The notes beneath the pieces are model-generated. The model was not told the DNA's origin. It made no database searches and worked only from the letters and a program-made list of their open reading frames with translations. A stretch of DNA of 64,000 nt, from NCBI GenBank assembly GCA_963555705.1, contig OY743171.1:17421352-17485351 (forward strand), in the 5' to 3' direction. A program made the translations under genes and the position numbers. This document shows, piece by piece, positions 10,150 through 22,130 of this stretch. The DNA comes from Ligustrum vulgare. Its lineage: Eukaryota; Streptophyta; Magnoliopsida; Lamiales; Oleaceae. The stretch's first letter is position 1; each line of letters opens with the position of its first letter.

Positions 10150-11962
10150 TTGGTTTCAGCCGAGTAACCATGCGCCCACCACCTTGCAAACTAGGTGGCA
10201 GTGTGTTGGACATCAAAATCAACGGTGCATAAAATTTTGCATTGCGTGGCCACTAAGTACTCCACTGTGCGGTGCGCAGGAAGTTTGAAGTTGTATCAGC
10301 AGCTTTTAAAACATATGGCTGTATTTTTCAAAAATCACAACTTCAACTCGTTTTCTCTCCCCCAAATTACCCTTAAATGTGTCCTCAACTATTTCCCGCC
10401 ATTTGCACTATACATTGGGTTACATTCATACTCATTAACACTTGGGAATCATTCAAAAGGTATGAATTTTCTCATGACTCTTTGGTTACAATGCGTGGCC
10501 GCGCAGTTGTCCGGCCCATGCGCTATTTTTTGTGCCAAAAGCCTATGTTTTTTCAAGAATCTATAAATATCACTTCTCATGCACGAATTAGAGGACCTTT
10601 GTAGAGCTTGACAACATCATAACCTCACGTTCATAATATAAAATTTTGGGGAGGAAATTGAAGACAAAGGGAGAGGATTGAAGATTATCAACGTGGAAGA
10701 ATTTCGTGGTGCAAGAGTTTCTTTTATCTTTGTTAATTGGATATGCTCAACATGTTTATAGTTTATTATTGTGCTTTTAATTATTTTGTGATGAGTAGCT
10801 AAATATTTAGTTGGGATATTCGATGTAGCATAAGTTTTACGCTATTAATTTCATGATATGAGTTTTACATATATTTTGCATGTGTTGATTTTATCTTCGT
10901 GTTTAATGCGTGAATGAATTGATCACTTGTTCACGATATCATTGTTTTCATAATCCGAGATGTGAGCTAACACTTAGATCTAGGGATAAAATCCGGTAAT
11001 TGGACGAACGATGGAGATATATCTTTGTTATTATTTCGATCGCTACATGAATTCTTGCATTTCATGCACTTAGTCATTACGGTCAGCTGTTTGTTAACAC
11101 GGTCGACTAACTAGGTAGAGTTAATTTAAACTCGAGAGGGGAATTTAATATGCAAACGTGAATTCGGTCGAGTACATAGATAGGAGTAAAACTCGAGGAT
11201 TGGAATTAATAGTTTTAACTTATGTGAAATCGAATGTCCCAACACATTCAAACATCACTTAAGAAAATCATAATTTGAATTATCTATTTTACTTGTTTAT
11301 TTATTTCAGTTTGATAATTTATTTAAAATCCTAAATTCACGTCAAATCTCTCGTTCTGGTTAAGGGTAGTAGTCTAGAATACAATTTACTCAATCGTCTT
11401 GGTATTGATATCCGGATTCTAAGTCCACTTTATTAGGATTGGAATTAATAATTTTAACTTATGTAAAATCGAATGTCCCAACACATTCAAACATCACTTA
11501 AGAAAATCGTAATTTGAATTATCTATTTTACTTGTTTATTTATTTCAGTTTGATAATTTATTTAAAATCCTAAATTCACGTCAAATCTCTCGTTTTGGTT
11601 AAGGGTAGTAGTCTAGAATACAATTTACTCAATCGTCTTGGTATTGATATCCGGACTCTAATTCCACTTTATTAGGATTGGAATTAATAATTTTAACTTA
11701 TGTGAAATCGAATATCCCAACGCATTCAAACATCACTTAAGAAAATCATAAATTGAATTATCTATTTTTACTTGTTTATTTATTTCAGTTTGATAGTTTA
11801 TTTAAATCCTAAATTCACATCAAATCTCTCGTTTTGGTTAAGGGTAGTAGTCTAGAATATAATTTACTCAATCGTCGTGGGATCGATATCCGGACTCTAA
11901 ATCCATTTTATTACTTGTGTGATCCGTACACTTGGGAGATTATATAAAATCGTTAACACATT
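10150..11962 (+). repeat. LTR2 of F-type, with internal triplication
   Basis: From about 10490 the sequence follows LTR1 closely: the GGCC word, AAGAATCTATAAATA TATA box, GTAGAGCTTGACAACATCAT and the CTCGAG blocks. It ends ATCGTTAACACA before Gypsy G sequence. The 5' part (10150-10490) matches LTR1 only in isolated GGCC words (near 10247 and 10272), so the true start is uncertain. Relative to LTR1, a 239 bp unit is present three times near the 3' end. Confidence 0.6.
11196..11912 (+). repeat. Three tandem copies of a 239 bp LTR segment
   Basis: Units start AGGATTGGAATTAATA at 11196, 11435 and 11674, an exact 239 bp step, and end near CCACTTTATT. Copies differ by a few substitutions and small indels. 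LTR1 has the segment once (about 3298-3535), so the expansion happened within this LTR or its subfamily. Confidence 0.9.
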
Positions 11963-13139
11963 GGTTGAGCCTCTCAGTTTTCCCATCTTTCTGAGGGTAG
12001 TAAGCTATGCTAAGCTATAATTGAGTGCCCAAAAGTCCGAATAGTTCTTGCCAAAAGAGGCTGGTGAATATTTTATCTCTATCTGTAACTATACATTAAG
12101 GTCGGCCATGTAATTTGTGTATGTGATCCATAAAAACCTCTGCTATTCAAACCGCGGTAAAGGGGTATCGTAGAGCAATGAAAAGGCCATATTTGTTGAA
12201 CCTGTCAATCACTACCAGGATCATAGTTTTTCCCTTTGATGTAGGTAGTCCTGCGAAGAAATCCATTGTGATATGACTCCAGGAATAGAGTGGTTCAGGT
12301 AATGGTTTAAGTAGACTTGGATACTTAACATGCTCTCCTTTACTCCTTTGACAGATTTCACATTCTAGCACTTTTTGCTTGATATCTCTGCTCATTTCTG
12401 GCCAATAGAAATGTTGTTTGTCCCGATAAATACTTGCTTGGACTCCAAAATGCCCCCTTCTCGTGAATTGTGTGCGCTTCTGGTTATCTTTTTTCTAATA
12501 TCTCCCCCTGAACCGATATAGAGCTTATGCATTTTTTTTGAGAACCCCATTTTTATAGGAGTACTCTGTGTCTGCTACTGGATCAATAGTAATAGCCTGG
12601 ATCTTTTCTGAAGCCATTTTATCATCTACATAGCTGTACATCGCCTCATGTACCCAAACTGGTTTGACTATAGTGATAGTGGCTAATTCTCCTTCGATTT
12701 CATATTTTCTGGACAAGGCATCTTCAGCTGCATTGTCTCTCCCTTTCTTATACTGAATGTCATAATTTAGCCCCATCAATTTAGTAAGCCACTCTTGCTG
12801 GAGTGGAGTAGTGATCCTTTGTTCTAGGAGATATTTGAGAGACTGATGGTTAGTCTATATTATGAAATAGTGCTCTGCTAAATAATGTCTCCATTTGTTC
12901 ACTGATGTCACCAAGGCTAGTAGCTCCTTTTCATATATAGAAAGTCCCAAATTTCCCACCTTAATACCATTGCTCATAAAAGTTATTGATATGTTACTTT
13001 GCATCAAACTGCCCCCGAGCCTCCATAACATGCATCCGTCTCCACAATAAAACGTAGCTCGAAATCTGGCATAGCCAGGACAGGTGCTTTGCACATGGCT
13101 GTTTTCGGATGAATAAAGGTGTTCACTAATATCTCGCAA
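11963..13139 (-). pseudogene. Reina-like Gypsy G: RNase H and integrase part of pol
   Basis: Minus-strand pol fragments in order: RNase H start (APVLAMPDFELRFIVETDA near 13088-13030; motif TDA), RNase H end with the DALSRKYE signature (12720-12700), then the integrase zinc region (CEICQRSKGEHVKYP), the integrase core (ITMDFFAGLPTSKGK, VVIDRFNKY; 12395-12147) and a late core motif (TERLNQ) up to 11963. The style of the GEHVKYP and GLP motifs is that of Reina-type chromoviruses. Stops and frame changes separate the pieces. It is cut at 11963 by LTR2 of F and at 13139 by an Athila-like LTR. Confidence 0.8.
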
Positions 13140-14657
13140 TGTGAGATATACTTGTGAGTGTATGGATCATGAGAAGTAATAAAGTGGACAAACGAGTCCG
13201 GATTATCGTTCCCACGATGATTGCTATTAAATATCGAAATATTTTAGTTCCTAGCCCTATTTGAACAGACGAATTGTTTTGAGAAGATTAAACTAAAAAT
13301 AAGAAAATAAACTAAAGAATTAAATTTTGAAATTGTTTTTGATTTAAAAAACGATTGTAAAGTAGTCGGGAATCCTGATTTCACCTAGCCAATTATATTA
13401 ATTCCAATTTCAGTTTTATTTCCTAAATATGCATTCGGTCGAATTCACTAATTTAAATTGAAATTCCTCTCTCGAGTTTAAATCAATTCTACCTAAATAA
13501 GTTAACCACCGCAGTAATAACAAAAGCATATCTCTATCTCTTGTTCAATTACCATATTTATTACCAAGTTTTAAATTATTAACTCACCTCTCAGGTTATG
13601 AAAATAACTCAATATATCATAAATTGGTGATCAATCAATTCACCAATTCAAACATTAAGAACAATAATAAATCAATACATGCAACAAAACATTAAAATTA
13701 TGGAATTTGGAATTAAAATAATATGACTAGGCTACATAGTTCATCCCAACGTGGAGTTTAGTTACACATCATAACTAAAGAACAAAAACAACAATAATAA
13801 ACATTCATTGAAAATAATATAAAGAAAGAAACGCTGGCACCAAGTTTTGATTCTTCAATTATCTTCAATTCACGCCCCTTTACGATGCTTGATTCCCCAA
13901 GAATTTGATGTTGAATTCTCAATTGTGGCTCGTCCATAGGAGAGCAAAAGGTCTGATTTTCGTGCCAAGAGGTTGTATTTATAGTTGGAGAACAGACCTA
14001 ATAGAAAAAGTTAAGCAAATTGTCAAACCCCTGCGAGTCTTTTTTGGTATCTGCACAGCGTTCAGTATTTCAATGATATCTTTCTGTTCTATTATCTGAT
14101 TGAGGTGATTCAAAGTGCGCTACAAATATAACTTAAAGGGACACAATTCTTCCTGAAATAGGATTTTCCTAATTCGAATATTTACTACCACAAAATAAAG
14201 TCTCAAAGTCCGACTAGAAATCTGTCCAGAATCTTGTGCGGTTGGAATCAATTTTATGGTAATATTCTTATCATATTCTATTCATTTTTTACTTTTACTT
14301 GCATCCAATTGACTCCTAAAAAGCCTCAAAGTATCTTCTTTTGATCCAAATCAATCATTGGATATTTGCAAGTTGGTTTCTCATGTTTAATTTACTCTTC
14401 AGTCCTTCAGCTTCTAATTTATTCACTTTCGTACCATGGATGATTCTCGATTATTATCATAAACTCCTCAATTGATCAATTAAGCTCTAATGAGCATCCA
14501 ATTGTACATTTTTCTCATCAATTACCTTATTCTTCATCTTTTGGGATATGTTCTGAAAAGTAAACAAATAGACAAACATTAAATGGCATATATTCTAAAA
14601 CGACAATAATTTATTCTAATTTAGACATATAAATAAGCGTATAAAATAAACTTATCA
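13140..14657 (-). repeat. Athila-like solo LTR inserted into Gypsy G
   Basis: About 1.5 kb. On the plus strand it starts TGTGAGATATAC and ends AACTTATCA; in sense it runs TGATAAGTTT to TATCTCACA. It aligns with the F LTRs (CTCGAGTTTAAATC, CATTCGGTCGAATTC blocks) in opposite orientation. G's pol resumes on both sides: EAF at 14660 and the segment before APVLAMPDF at 13139. No clean target duplication was seen. No interior sequence, so it is a solo LTR. Confidence 0.7.
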
Positions 14658-16055
14658 AAAGGCTTCCTCTGCTTCAGGAGACCAATTAAATGTTTCCTTC
14701 TTCAGTAGGTTAGTTAAAGGTTTGGCTAAGGTTCCATACCCTTTAACAAACCTTCTATAATAACCTGTGTGGCCTAGAAAACCTCTCAACTCATTTAAGG
14801 ATGTTTTGTATAGGCCAATTCTGCATGGCTGTAATTTTTTTTGGGTCAGCTGACACTCCATTAGCACTGATTATATGCCGAAGATACTCTATTGAGGTCT
14901 GCCAAAATGCACACTTGCTGATTTTAGCGAATAATTGATGTCCCTTCAATAACTGTAGTACCAATCTCAAATGCAATTCATGATCTGCATAATGTCATCA
15001 AAGAAAATTAATACTCAATTACAATCATCCTTTATAAGTTAAGCCCACAATATTTGATTTTTCAACCAAATCTCAATCATCCATTCTCCTAAAAATCACT
15101 ATTCATTTCAAAAAAACTCTTTTTGAACAATACCAAACACACATTAAATGTGGTGGCTCCATTCAACTCATCTAATAATTTATCAATCACTGGCATAGGA
15201 AATTTATCCTTACCAGTTAAACTGTTCAATTGCTATAGTCAACACAAAACCACCAAGTTCCATCCTTATTTTTTGACAAGTAATACAGGTGAAGCAAAAG
15301 GATTGCTACTTACCTATATGATTCCAGCTTCCAGCATTTATGTCATCAACTTCTCAATCTTAGTCTTTTGAATGTAGGGACACCTATAAGGCCTTAGTTT
15401 AAATGGCTGCACTCCTTCCTTAAGAATTTGATGCTCATGTTCCCTTTTAGGAGGTTGGCCAGAAGGTTTGTCAAAAACTTCTTCAAATTCCTTGATCACA
15501 TCCTGAAATGCTTCTAGGATAGCAGTCAGTTCATCTGTTGTGATGGAGTTTATCTGTGATATTAGACCATATTTCCCTCCTTCAAGCCATTGATATAGTT
15601 CCTCTACCTCCATCAGGTCTATTTTGCCCTCCACCTCACTATAGAAAGTGAGGGTTTCTCCTTTATGCTTGAAACTAATCCAACCTTCTCTATACTCAGT
15701 GGTGATTGGTCCAAACTGGCTTAACCGATTAATTCCAAGGACAACATCACTTCCTCCTAGTTTTAATGTCCTCATAGGGTATTGAAACTCATATCCCAGC
15801 ATTTTCCAACAAACAGACTGACAAGTGGCTTCACTCACAATCCTATCCCCATTAGCCATCCTTATAATTTTAGTGCTCCCTTGATACGTTTGGAATCCCA
15901 AGTTCTGTACTATATTTTCATCCATAAAGCTGTGTGTGCTCCTACCATCAATAGGATGAATATCCTTCTTCCTTTAAATCTACTAGGAATTATTATAGTT
16001 CTTGGTTTGGGGGTTAGCACTACCATACAAGGCAATCCATGATATTTGTACCTCC
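14658..16055 (-). pseudogene. Reina-like Gypsy G: protease linker and reverse transcriptase, core deleted
   Basis: The 195-codon open frame at 15925-15338 holds the end of the protease (DENIVQNLG, VLGINRLSQFGPI) and the linker into RT (FELRPY-type: FKLRPYRCPYI). RT follows in broken frames (MLEAGII, SPVLLVKK, DKFPMPVIDKLLDELNGAT) to about 15148. The palm with the catalytic YxDD block is missing; about 130 bp of unrelated AT-rich DNA stands in its place. RT resumes at about 14997 (LRLVLQLLKGHQLFAKISK) and the thumb ([20 protein letters not shown]) runs to 14658. Gag was not found. The element cannot encode a working RT. Confidence 0.85.
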
Positions 16056-16248
16056 TCTTCCTCTTCTTGCCCAAGAATAGTGTTTCAAGTTCAAAAGGAG
16101 ATTTTTTTACAATTTGTAATACTCAATGCTTATTATTTTATAGATTTGCAATATTTTTAAAAATTTTAAAATTTTTTTCCAAATATTTATGTTTTAGTAC
16201 ATCATTGTCAATATCATACATCCGTGCATCGCACAGGTGTGAAACTAG
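16056..16248 (+). mobile_element. Helitron 3' end fragment
   Basis: Ends with a short palindrome (CCGTGCATCGCACAGG, 16222-16237) followed eight bases later by CTAG and T. This is the usual plant Helitron 3' terminus (hairpin, then CTRR, inserted before T). The 5' end was not found, so the left boundary is arbitrary. Confidence 0.6.
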
Positions 16249-16366
16249 TTTGGGTTTGGAGTAGAGATGTTGTTTCATGGATTTATTTTATTTTCATATT
16301 ATTTTAACACCATATTTTTGAGGTTATTATAGTTTGATCTTATTTATTAATTTGGATCTTTAAAAG

Positions 16367-16633
16367 TAGGGGTGGGTGTAATGTCCTCTTTCAACTTTCG
16401 TTCCACTCTTTTCTTTTAGATTCAGTTCAGAAATTGGGCCACAAAGGACTTCTTCTCATGGGTAACTGGGTTTCGATTATCCAACGAATTTTAATCCAAA
16501 ATCAAGAATCGAACAAAACTTGTTCGGTTCTTGGTTATTAGAACCAAACCTATTTTTAAAATAGAACAAGTCCCGAACCGGTCAGTTCAGCCCAATTCTG
16601 GTGGTTTGGGCCCTGTTAAAATGCCCACCCCTA
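16367..16633. mobile_element. MITE with TAGGGGTGGG termini
   Basis: 267 bp with 10 bp terminal inverts TAGGGGTGGG and CCCACCCCTA. The interior contains AACCGGTCAGTTC-type sequence typical of short non-autonomous elements in plants, perhaps hAT-related. The flanking eight bases do not match convincingly. No coding capacity. Confidence 0.6.
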
Positions 16634-16748
16634 AAATAAACCCATGATTTAAGCATTAAAAAAACATTCGTATAACTATAAAATTGTAAAGTATTTCAAG
16701 AAAACTATAATACTTAGGCCAGGAAAGCTTCAAAGATTTTATAGGTAT

Positions 16749-16870
16749 TACTCATACCAATAAAGTGCACATTCTTTTTTGAAAGTCCATCGTTAGAACT
16801 CCATAGTTAAGCGTGCTTAGCTTGGAGCAATTCTATGATGGGTGACCCCCCTGAGATATTTTCTCAGGGA
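16749..16870 (+). ncRNA. 5S rRNA-like block in Cassandra LTR1
   Basis: Follows plant 5S rRNA from the CATACCA segment through AACTCC, GTTAAGCGTGCTT (the box A region of the internal RNA polymerase III promoter) and ATGGGTGACC. Several substitutions and a short insertion are present. It is part of the retrotransposon and not a member of an rDNA array. Confidence 0.8.
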
Positions 16871-17167
16871 GCGTGTGAGTGAGGACAAAACATGCTAAAA
16901 AGACCCATGTTGGTACAGTGAAGATAGTTGTCGATCTATAAGGCAGCCCGGGACGTTACAAATGGTATCAGAGTCGGTCGCTAGTTAAAATCGGGAACTA
17001 AGTACTACGCGGGACAAAGTGTTACACCATAGGACGGGAGCCACCTCTAGATTCCCAATGCCTGGCAATAGATCCTCGGGTGATTTAAGCGCACTAAGGA
17101 CGTCACCATCTAACGAGGGGTGATTGTAATGCTCAAACCAAGAATGCCTAAAAGATTTGATAGGTAC

Positions 17168-17290
17168 TACTCATACCAACAAGGTGCACCTTCTTTTTCG
17201 AAAGTCTATCGTTAGAAACTCCTTAGTTAGGCATGCTTGGCTTGGATCAATTCTATAATGGGTGACCCACTGGGAAATTTTCTCAGGGAG
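17168..17290 (+). ncRNA. 5S rRNA-like block in Cassandra LTR2
   Basis: Second copy of the 5S-like sequence (CATACCAACAAGGTGCACC, GTTAGGCATGCTTGG, AATGGGTGACCC). It is slightly more diverged in box A than the LTR1 copy. Confidence 0.8.
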
Positions 17291-17377
17291 CATGCGAGTC
17301 AGGACAAAACATGCTAAAAAGACCCATGTCGATACAGTGAGGAAAGTCGTTGATTAAGGCAACACAGATTGTTAAAA

Positions 17378-17570
17378 AAAACTTCAACATACCCTTTTGG
17401 GAAGGGTAGCAGTGCTTCCCTTGTCACCATTGCTGTTGCACTCATCCATCTTCTTCTCACCCACCCCTTGCTTCACTTCCTCAGCTTTCTTATTACTCTC
17501 ACCCTCAATGGCATTGTATTTCTCAAAGAAATAGCAGCAGTGTCAACATTTCTATCCCCATTATCACCAC
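17378..17570 (-). pseudogene. Possible captured exon fragment
   Basis: On the minus strand about 50 codons read in a Lys/Glu-rich frame (EKYNAIEGESNKKAEEV, GVGEKKMDECNSNGDKG) between stops. Composition looks protein-like and hydrophilic, but no family was recognised. It directly abuts the TRIM target duplication, so the TRIM inserted next to it or into it. It could be chance. Confidence 0.25.
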
Positions 17571-17940
17571 CATCATAACCCAGTACCAAAAAAACCAAAC
17601 TAATATTGGAGTTTGTGCTGGTTAAGAAACATTAGTTAAAAACCTACCAATGGTGCGTTGCAAATCTTGGAGCCAACGTTCGCCTTGCATGCGAACAACA
17701 TCGTTTGGATGAAGGTACAGTACAATAATGGCTTCTTTGACCGAGAGATATAGAATTTGAAATTTGATGAATTTTGGAGAATTTTGAAGAATTTGAAATG
17801 CAGAGTAAAATTTGGAGAAATTTGATGAATTTTGGAGAATTTTGAAGAATTTGAAATGCAGAGTAAAATTTGGAGACAGACACCACAGTCTTTTCTTCCT
17901 TCGCAGGGGAGAAAACCTCCCTCGATCGGTGATAATGATT
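17571..17940. repeat. Non-coding stretch with an exact 58 bp tandem duplication
   Basis: 17761-17818 is repeated without change at 17819-17876. Each copy contains AATTTGATGAATTTTGGAG and TGCAGAGTAAAATTTGGAG. Identity of the copies indicates a recent duplication. No gene was seen in the surrounding bases. Confidence 0.9.
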
Positions 17941-18269
17941 TAGGTCTAGATTTATTTTATAATTAGATCTGGGTTTTTTTTATTTATCACTTGTTTGTTG
18001 TAAATTTTAATGGTCCATGGGTATTGGGTCGGAGCGATGAAGATTTAAAATGGAAATGGAACTATATATCGATTATGGGATAAAAATGATTTTTTTTTAA
18101 TTTTTAATAATAAAAAAATTAAATCGGTTCTTGGTTCTGGCTCTAGTTCCGAATCTAGAAATGGAAATGGAAACAAATGGTTATTTACTATTAGAACTGA
18201 AAGAGCCGAACCGAACCGGAACAAAACCAAAATCGAGCCTAACCGTTGGTTCTGGTTATTTTACCCAGG
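17941..18269. other. Unassigned spacer
   Basis: AT-rich sequence with the GAACCGAACCGGAAC style of repeat also found in the 16367 MITE. It may be another degraded non-autonomous element. No boundaries found. Confidence 0.3.
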
Positions 18270-21200
18270 CTTAACTGATATGTTACATAACGACCATGGA
18301 CTTTCTCCCATCTTGCCCCCTATGGCTCAGGGGCTATTCCGTGCACCGTTAGCTTACGGAGTATCCACTTTGGGAGATCCCAGGCCCATCTTGCCCCTTA
18401 TGGGTTTTTTGATTCCAACCTAAGACCTCTGACTTATGAGAGATTTAAGTTCATTCCTAGTACCAATTGGACAACTTGCCACAATGCAACGGAATCCAAA
18501 TTCCTCTTTTAAACAATTTCTTTAACATTATCTTCCCCTCCAAGGTCAATATCCTCAAGGAATTTAGCGAAAGGTTTTGGAAGTTGTTCAACAATTTCGT
18601 CATGTCTGCCATAGTATTCACCACCATGATCATATTTAACGGCTTTAATCATCTTTCCAAGTTGATTTTCAACTTCAACTTTGAAGGCCTTAATACCGTC
18701 CAGAGATTATGACTCATCATAAATCAAATATAGGTTGCCAAAATCCGAATAATTGTTGGTGAACATAATGAAATATTGTTGTCCATTCCAAGAATCCGTA
18801 TGAAATGGTCTACAAATATCAATATAAATTAGTTCTAAGATGACAGAACTATCATTGGCACCCAATTTCCTAATGTTTGTCTGTTTTCCTTTATGAACTT
18901 GACATTGACTCTGGAGTCTTGTCAAGTCAAGGGGTTTAAGAACCACGTCAAACACAAGTCTCTCAATTATCTATTTATAGATATGTCCTTAGCACTTGTG
19001 CCACAATGTAGCGGAATCTATATTAGTTAATTTACGTTTGTACCATGTGAACGACATGCAAGGTTTCATTATATGAGGCAAGTATACCCAATAATTATAG
19101 GTTTTCATTCAAAGATAACGGAACGGTCCAACAAGATTTGAATTATGAAAAAGACTAACTTTATTGTTTCCTAATGAACAATATTAACCGAATTTGTTCA
19201 ATATGGGAAACAAAAATTAAATTATGTGTAAAAGACGGTACTTCATAAGTCTCCTTAATTCAAATAATAACCAGTCCTTAATAATAACCTAAAATTACTT
19301 GTAGCTTCAACTGTAACTGTATTACCATTGCCGTAATAGATGAATAATTCAGCATCAATTGAGAGATACACAAACCTAGATCAAATGGTTCCTAAACTCA
19401 TATGAGAGATACACAAACCTAGATCAAATCGAAGTATCTCGATTCTCTTAATTACTTCTCAACTTCTGTCCAAAATTCTAGAATTTCTTCAACATTTCAG
19501 ATCAATTAGATCATCAATAAAAGTGATGAATTACTCGTACTCTCTCGTATCTTGAGCACAAAAGAATCCACACATATCGAAGTATATTAATCCCCACACT
19601 CTTAAGTCCATTTAATGTATAAGGACTCTTAGTTATCTAATCCTTTAAACAAGATTCAGAAAACAATATAGATTCCACCTCAGATCCTTTTGAGGTCCAT
19701 CCCTTACTAGTATTAGAATCGAGTTTTGGATAAGTGTGACCATGCCTAAGATCTTAATCATTTTATCCTCTAAATAAAATTCAAAAGCTCACATAGATTC
19801 CGCCTCCAAAATACTTAGAGGCTATCTTCACTCGTCTTTCAATCTTATTTAGATAAATATGATTATCTTAAGATCTTATCAAAGAGTTCATTAATACAAG
19901 AAATCATCTATCCCTTATCACTTGTATTAATATTACACTTAGAACCTTTTACAAGGCTTTGAGATTGTTAACCATTTGTCTCGAAATAATAAGAGCATTA
20001 TTTAACTTAATTCCGACTAATAACTGGAGATTAAGTGCAAAATAATTCAGCTCAAGAGACAAAATAACAATCAAATTGTTTCGCAAACATAAAAGCCCAA
20101 CAGCTCTTTCCATATTACCGTACCAGTGCTTATCCTTATAGTATACTTTATCTCATTGTGTCATTTGGTCACCTAGGACCATATTGAAACAACTTGCAAC
20201 AGTGATTAATTACTCTAGAATCTATAATCAAGATAGACTCAATTACTAATCATAACACAATGAACACAGTCTTACTCCATTATAGAGTTTCCAGAAAAGG
20301 CTACCTCCTTATTAATCCTATCTTTGCTCAAAAGTAAAAAGGTTAGAGGGCCTACCATACTATCCATTGCTTTAAATAATCTCTTCACTATGAATAGCTT
20401 ACATTGAACCTTTCAGGGACACGTTCATCCTGGTGAATTTAGTTCACACTGAACCGCAAGAGATCATCTTAAAATATTTCTCAAGCATTATGTCACATGA
20501 ATCAATGTTTGCATGTGGAACCTCCACCACGTTAAAGTGACCAATCATGTTTTACCAAATGATCTCTTGCAAAAACGTGATCGGTTCATAAATAGAGATA
20601 TATTATAGTTAGATAGCATATTTTGTATAACTCCATAATTAAGACATCCAAAATTATCATAAATATCCTTCCATCGTGAAAATAAAATTGGTTATCTTAT
20701 TTTGATGTTTTTATTGCAAAGTACTTGATATGAGAATCAAAACTATGCAATAAACCATCTCATCAAAATAAAACCATTTTCATTGAAAATTTTTAATTAT
20801 TATTGAACAAGGATCTTCTAGCACGAACAAATATCGTAAGTGGAAAGAATTATAATGAGACATGTTACAGTTTTAGCAAATTAGTTGGTGATGTCTAAAC
20901 ATATAACTAGTTGTGGAAATATGACATTCAAATAAAATAAATGTATTAAACACAAGTTACATATGTGAAGAATACTTTCATATATGATGCATGAATAAAA
21001 AATTATGCACAAGTAGACCCAAAACTACTCTAATATGACGATAACCTAAAACCTCAAAATGTTAAACACATTTCTCTATAGGAGAAATAAATGTAATTTA
21101 TGGTTAGGCTGAGATCCTCTCACTAAATTAAATATATCGAGCATCTCATGCAATATTTAATTTATAGTTGTTAAAATTTGGCCATCATTGATATCGTTAG

Positions 21201-22130
21201 GATATTCTATTGGAAGTCCCCACGATGTTATTGATTTAAGTGTCTAACCCCTATATTGATAATAATTCAAGTGTCAAATTAATTACGTTACCTATAGGGT
21301 AATCATGAATAATTCACACTTAAAACATCACCACCTAATGAGCCCAATCTAGTAACCAAAACAGTGCAGCCCTCCTATATGGAGACTAATTAGATTAGCA
21401 CGAGGCATACACAGATTTTTACTAATGGGCCAGTAGGGGAGGCCATGGGTTCAAAAAAAAAAAAAAACTTGCACCCTCACTCACTTAATATTTTGAACTC
21501 TTGGGTTTTCAATTTAATAATTACCCAATCAATTTTAACTTTTAAAATCAATTTAATTATTAATAAATATATTTATTTTCTAATCTAACATTTAGAAAAG
21601 AAAATAAAATATAAAAAAATGCATGACAATATAGTACCTAGAGCGGTAATCATGCGATCTACATGACATGTTATTCAATGACATTCATTCACAATTTAAT
21701 TAAAGCAATAAATAAATGCAATATAATATAATAAACAAGAACATAATTTATGGCCCAAACCTAGACACAAAATTACAAATTAATTAAAGATTCAATTGAG
21801 CCACAAGCCGGCCCAATTCTTCAATTTCCATTTGCAAGTGTCCAGTTCAAATCTGCAAAGCTTCAGTCTTCAACCCAAATGTCAAAATGTAATGATCCAT
21901 TTAAATATCCCAGCCCATTGTAAAGTTTAGTCCACATTGTATTGGTCCAGCTAAACGATTTAGCCCACATTGCAATTAATTATAGGGAAAAATACACAAT
22001 ACAGGCTGTTAAAGATTCACATTTCAGAATTAAGGAATAACTTATAATCTTTCATTATTCAGGTCCTAATATATATATAGTATCGGAAATAATGATAAAC
22101 ATTCCCCCATAATCACGTTTTCTGTTACAC
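18270..22130 (-). mobile_element. Truncated Copia element C (leader, gag region, partial integrase)
   Basis: Reads on the minus strand. The segment 21890-19440 is the reverse complement of Copia B 45200-47670 with many substitutions and indels, so C and B belong to one family or two close ones. Downstream come the GAG-pre-integrase motif and part of the integrase. RT, RNase H and the 3' LTR are missing; sequence below about 18520 no longer matches pol. Two copies of CCCATCTTGCCCC lie at 18308 and 18386. No 5' LTR was recognised at the right side. Confidence 0.7.
18540..19060 (-). pseudogene. Copia C GAG-pre-integrase and integrase core
   Basis: SATLWHK then GHIS (about 19015-18975) marks the GAG-pre-integrase domain. 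The 82-codon frame at 18955-18707 contains the zinc-region end (CQVHKGKQTNIRKLGA) and the first catalytic Asp (ELIYIDICRPF), then YFIMFTNNYSDFGNLYLI. Further on, VENQLGKMIKAVKYDHGGEY carries the second catalytic Asp. The third catalytic residue is lost with the truncation, so the enzyme is dead. Confidence 0.8.

Larger units (their letters stand above)
16706..17377 (+). mobile_element. Cassandra-type TRIM retrotransposon with 5S rRNA-like LTRs
   Basis: About 670 bp, no coding region. Two LTRs of about 255 bp (16706-16960; 17125-17377) flank a roughly 160 bp interior. The interior starts with a tRNA-Met primer site (TGGTATCAGAGTCGG, 16963-16977) and ends in a purine stretch CGAGGGGTGA. AAAAC flanks both sides (16701-16705; 17378-17382). 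Each LTR contains a 5S rRNA-like block. Terminal-repeat retrotransposons with 5S sequence in their LTRs are known as Cassandra; size, primer site and 5S content all fit. The LTRs differ at many positions, so the copy is old. Confidence 0.88.

Noticed and set aside
16749..17290. Nuclear 5S rRNA genes
   Set aside because: The two blocks sit in direct LTRs with primer site and target duplication and carry many substitutions; not an rDNA array.
18300..18440. Repeated CCCATCTTGCCCC as a satellite
   Set aside because: Only two copies; insufficient for an array.
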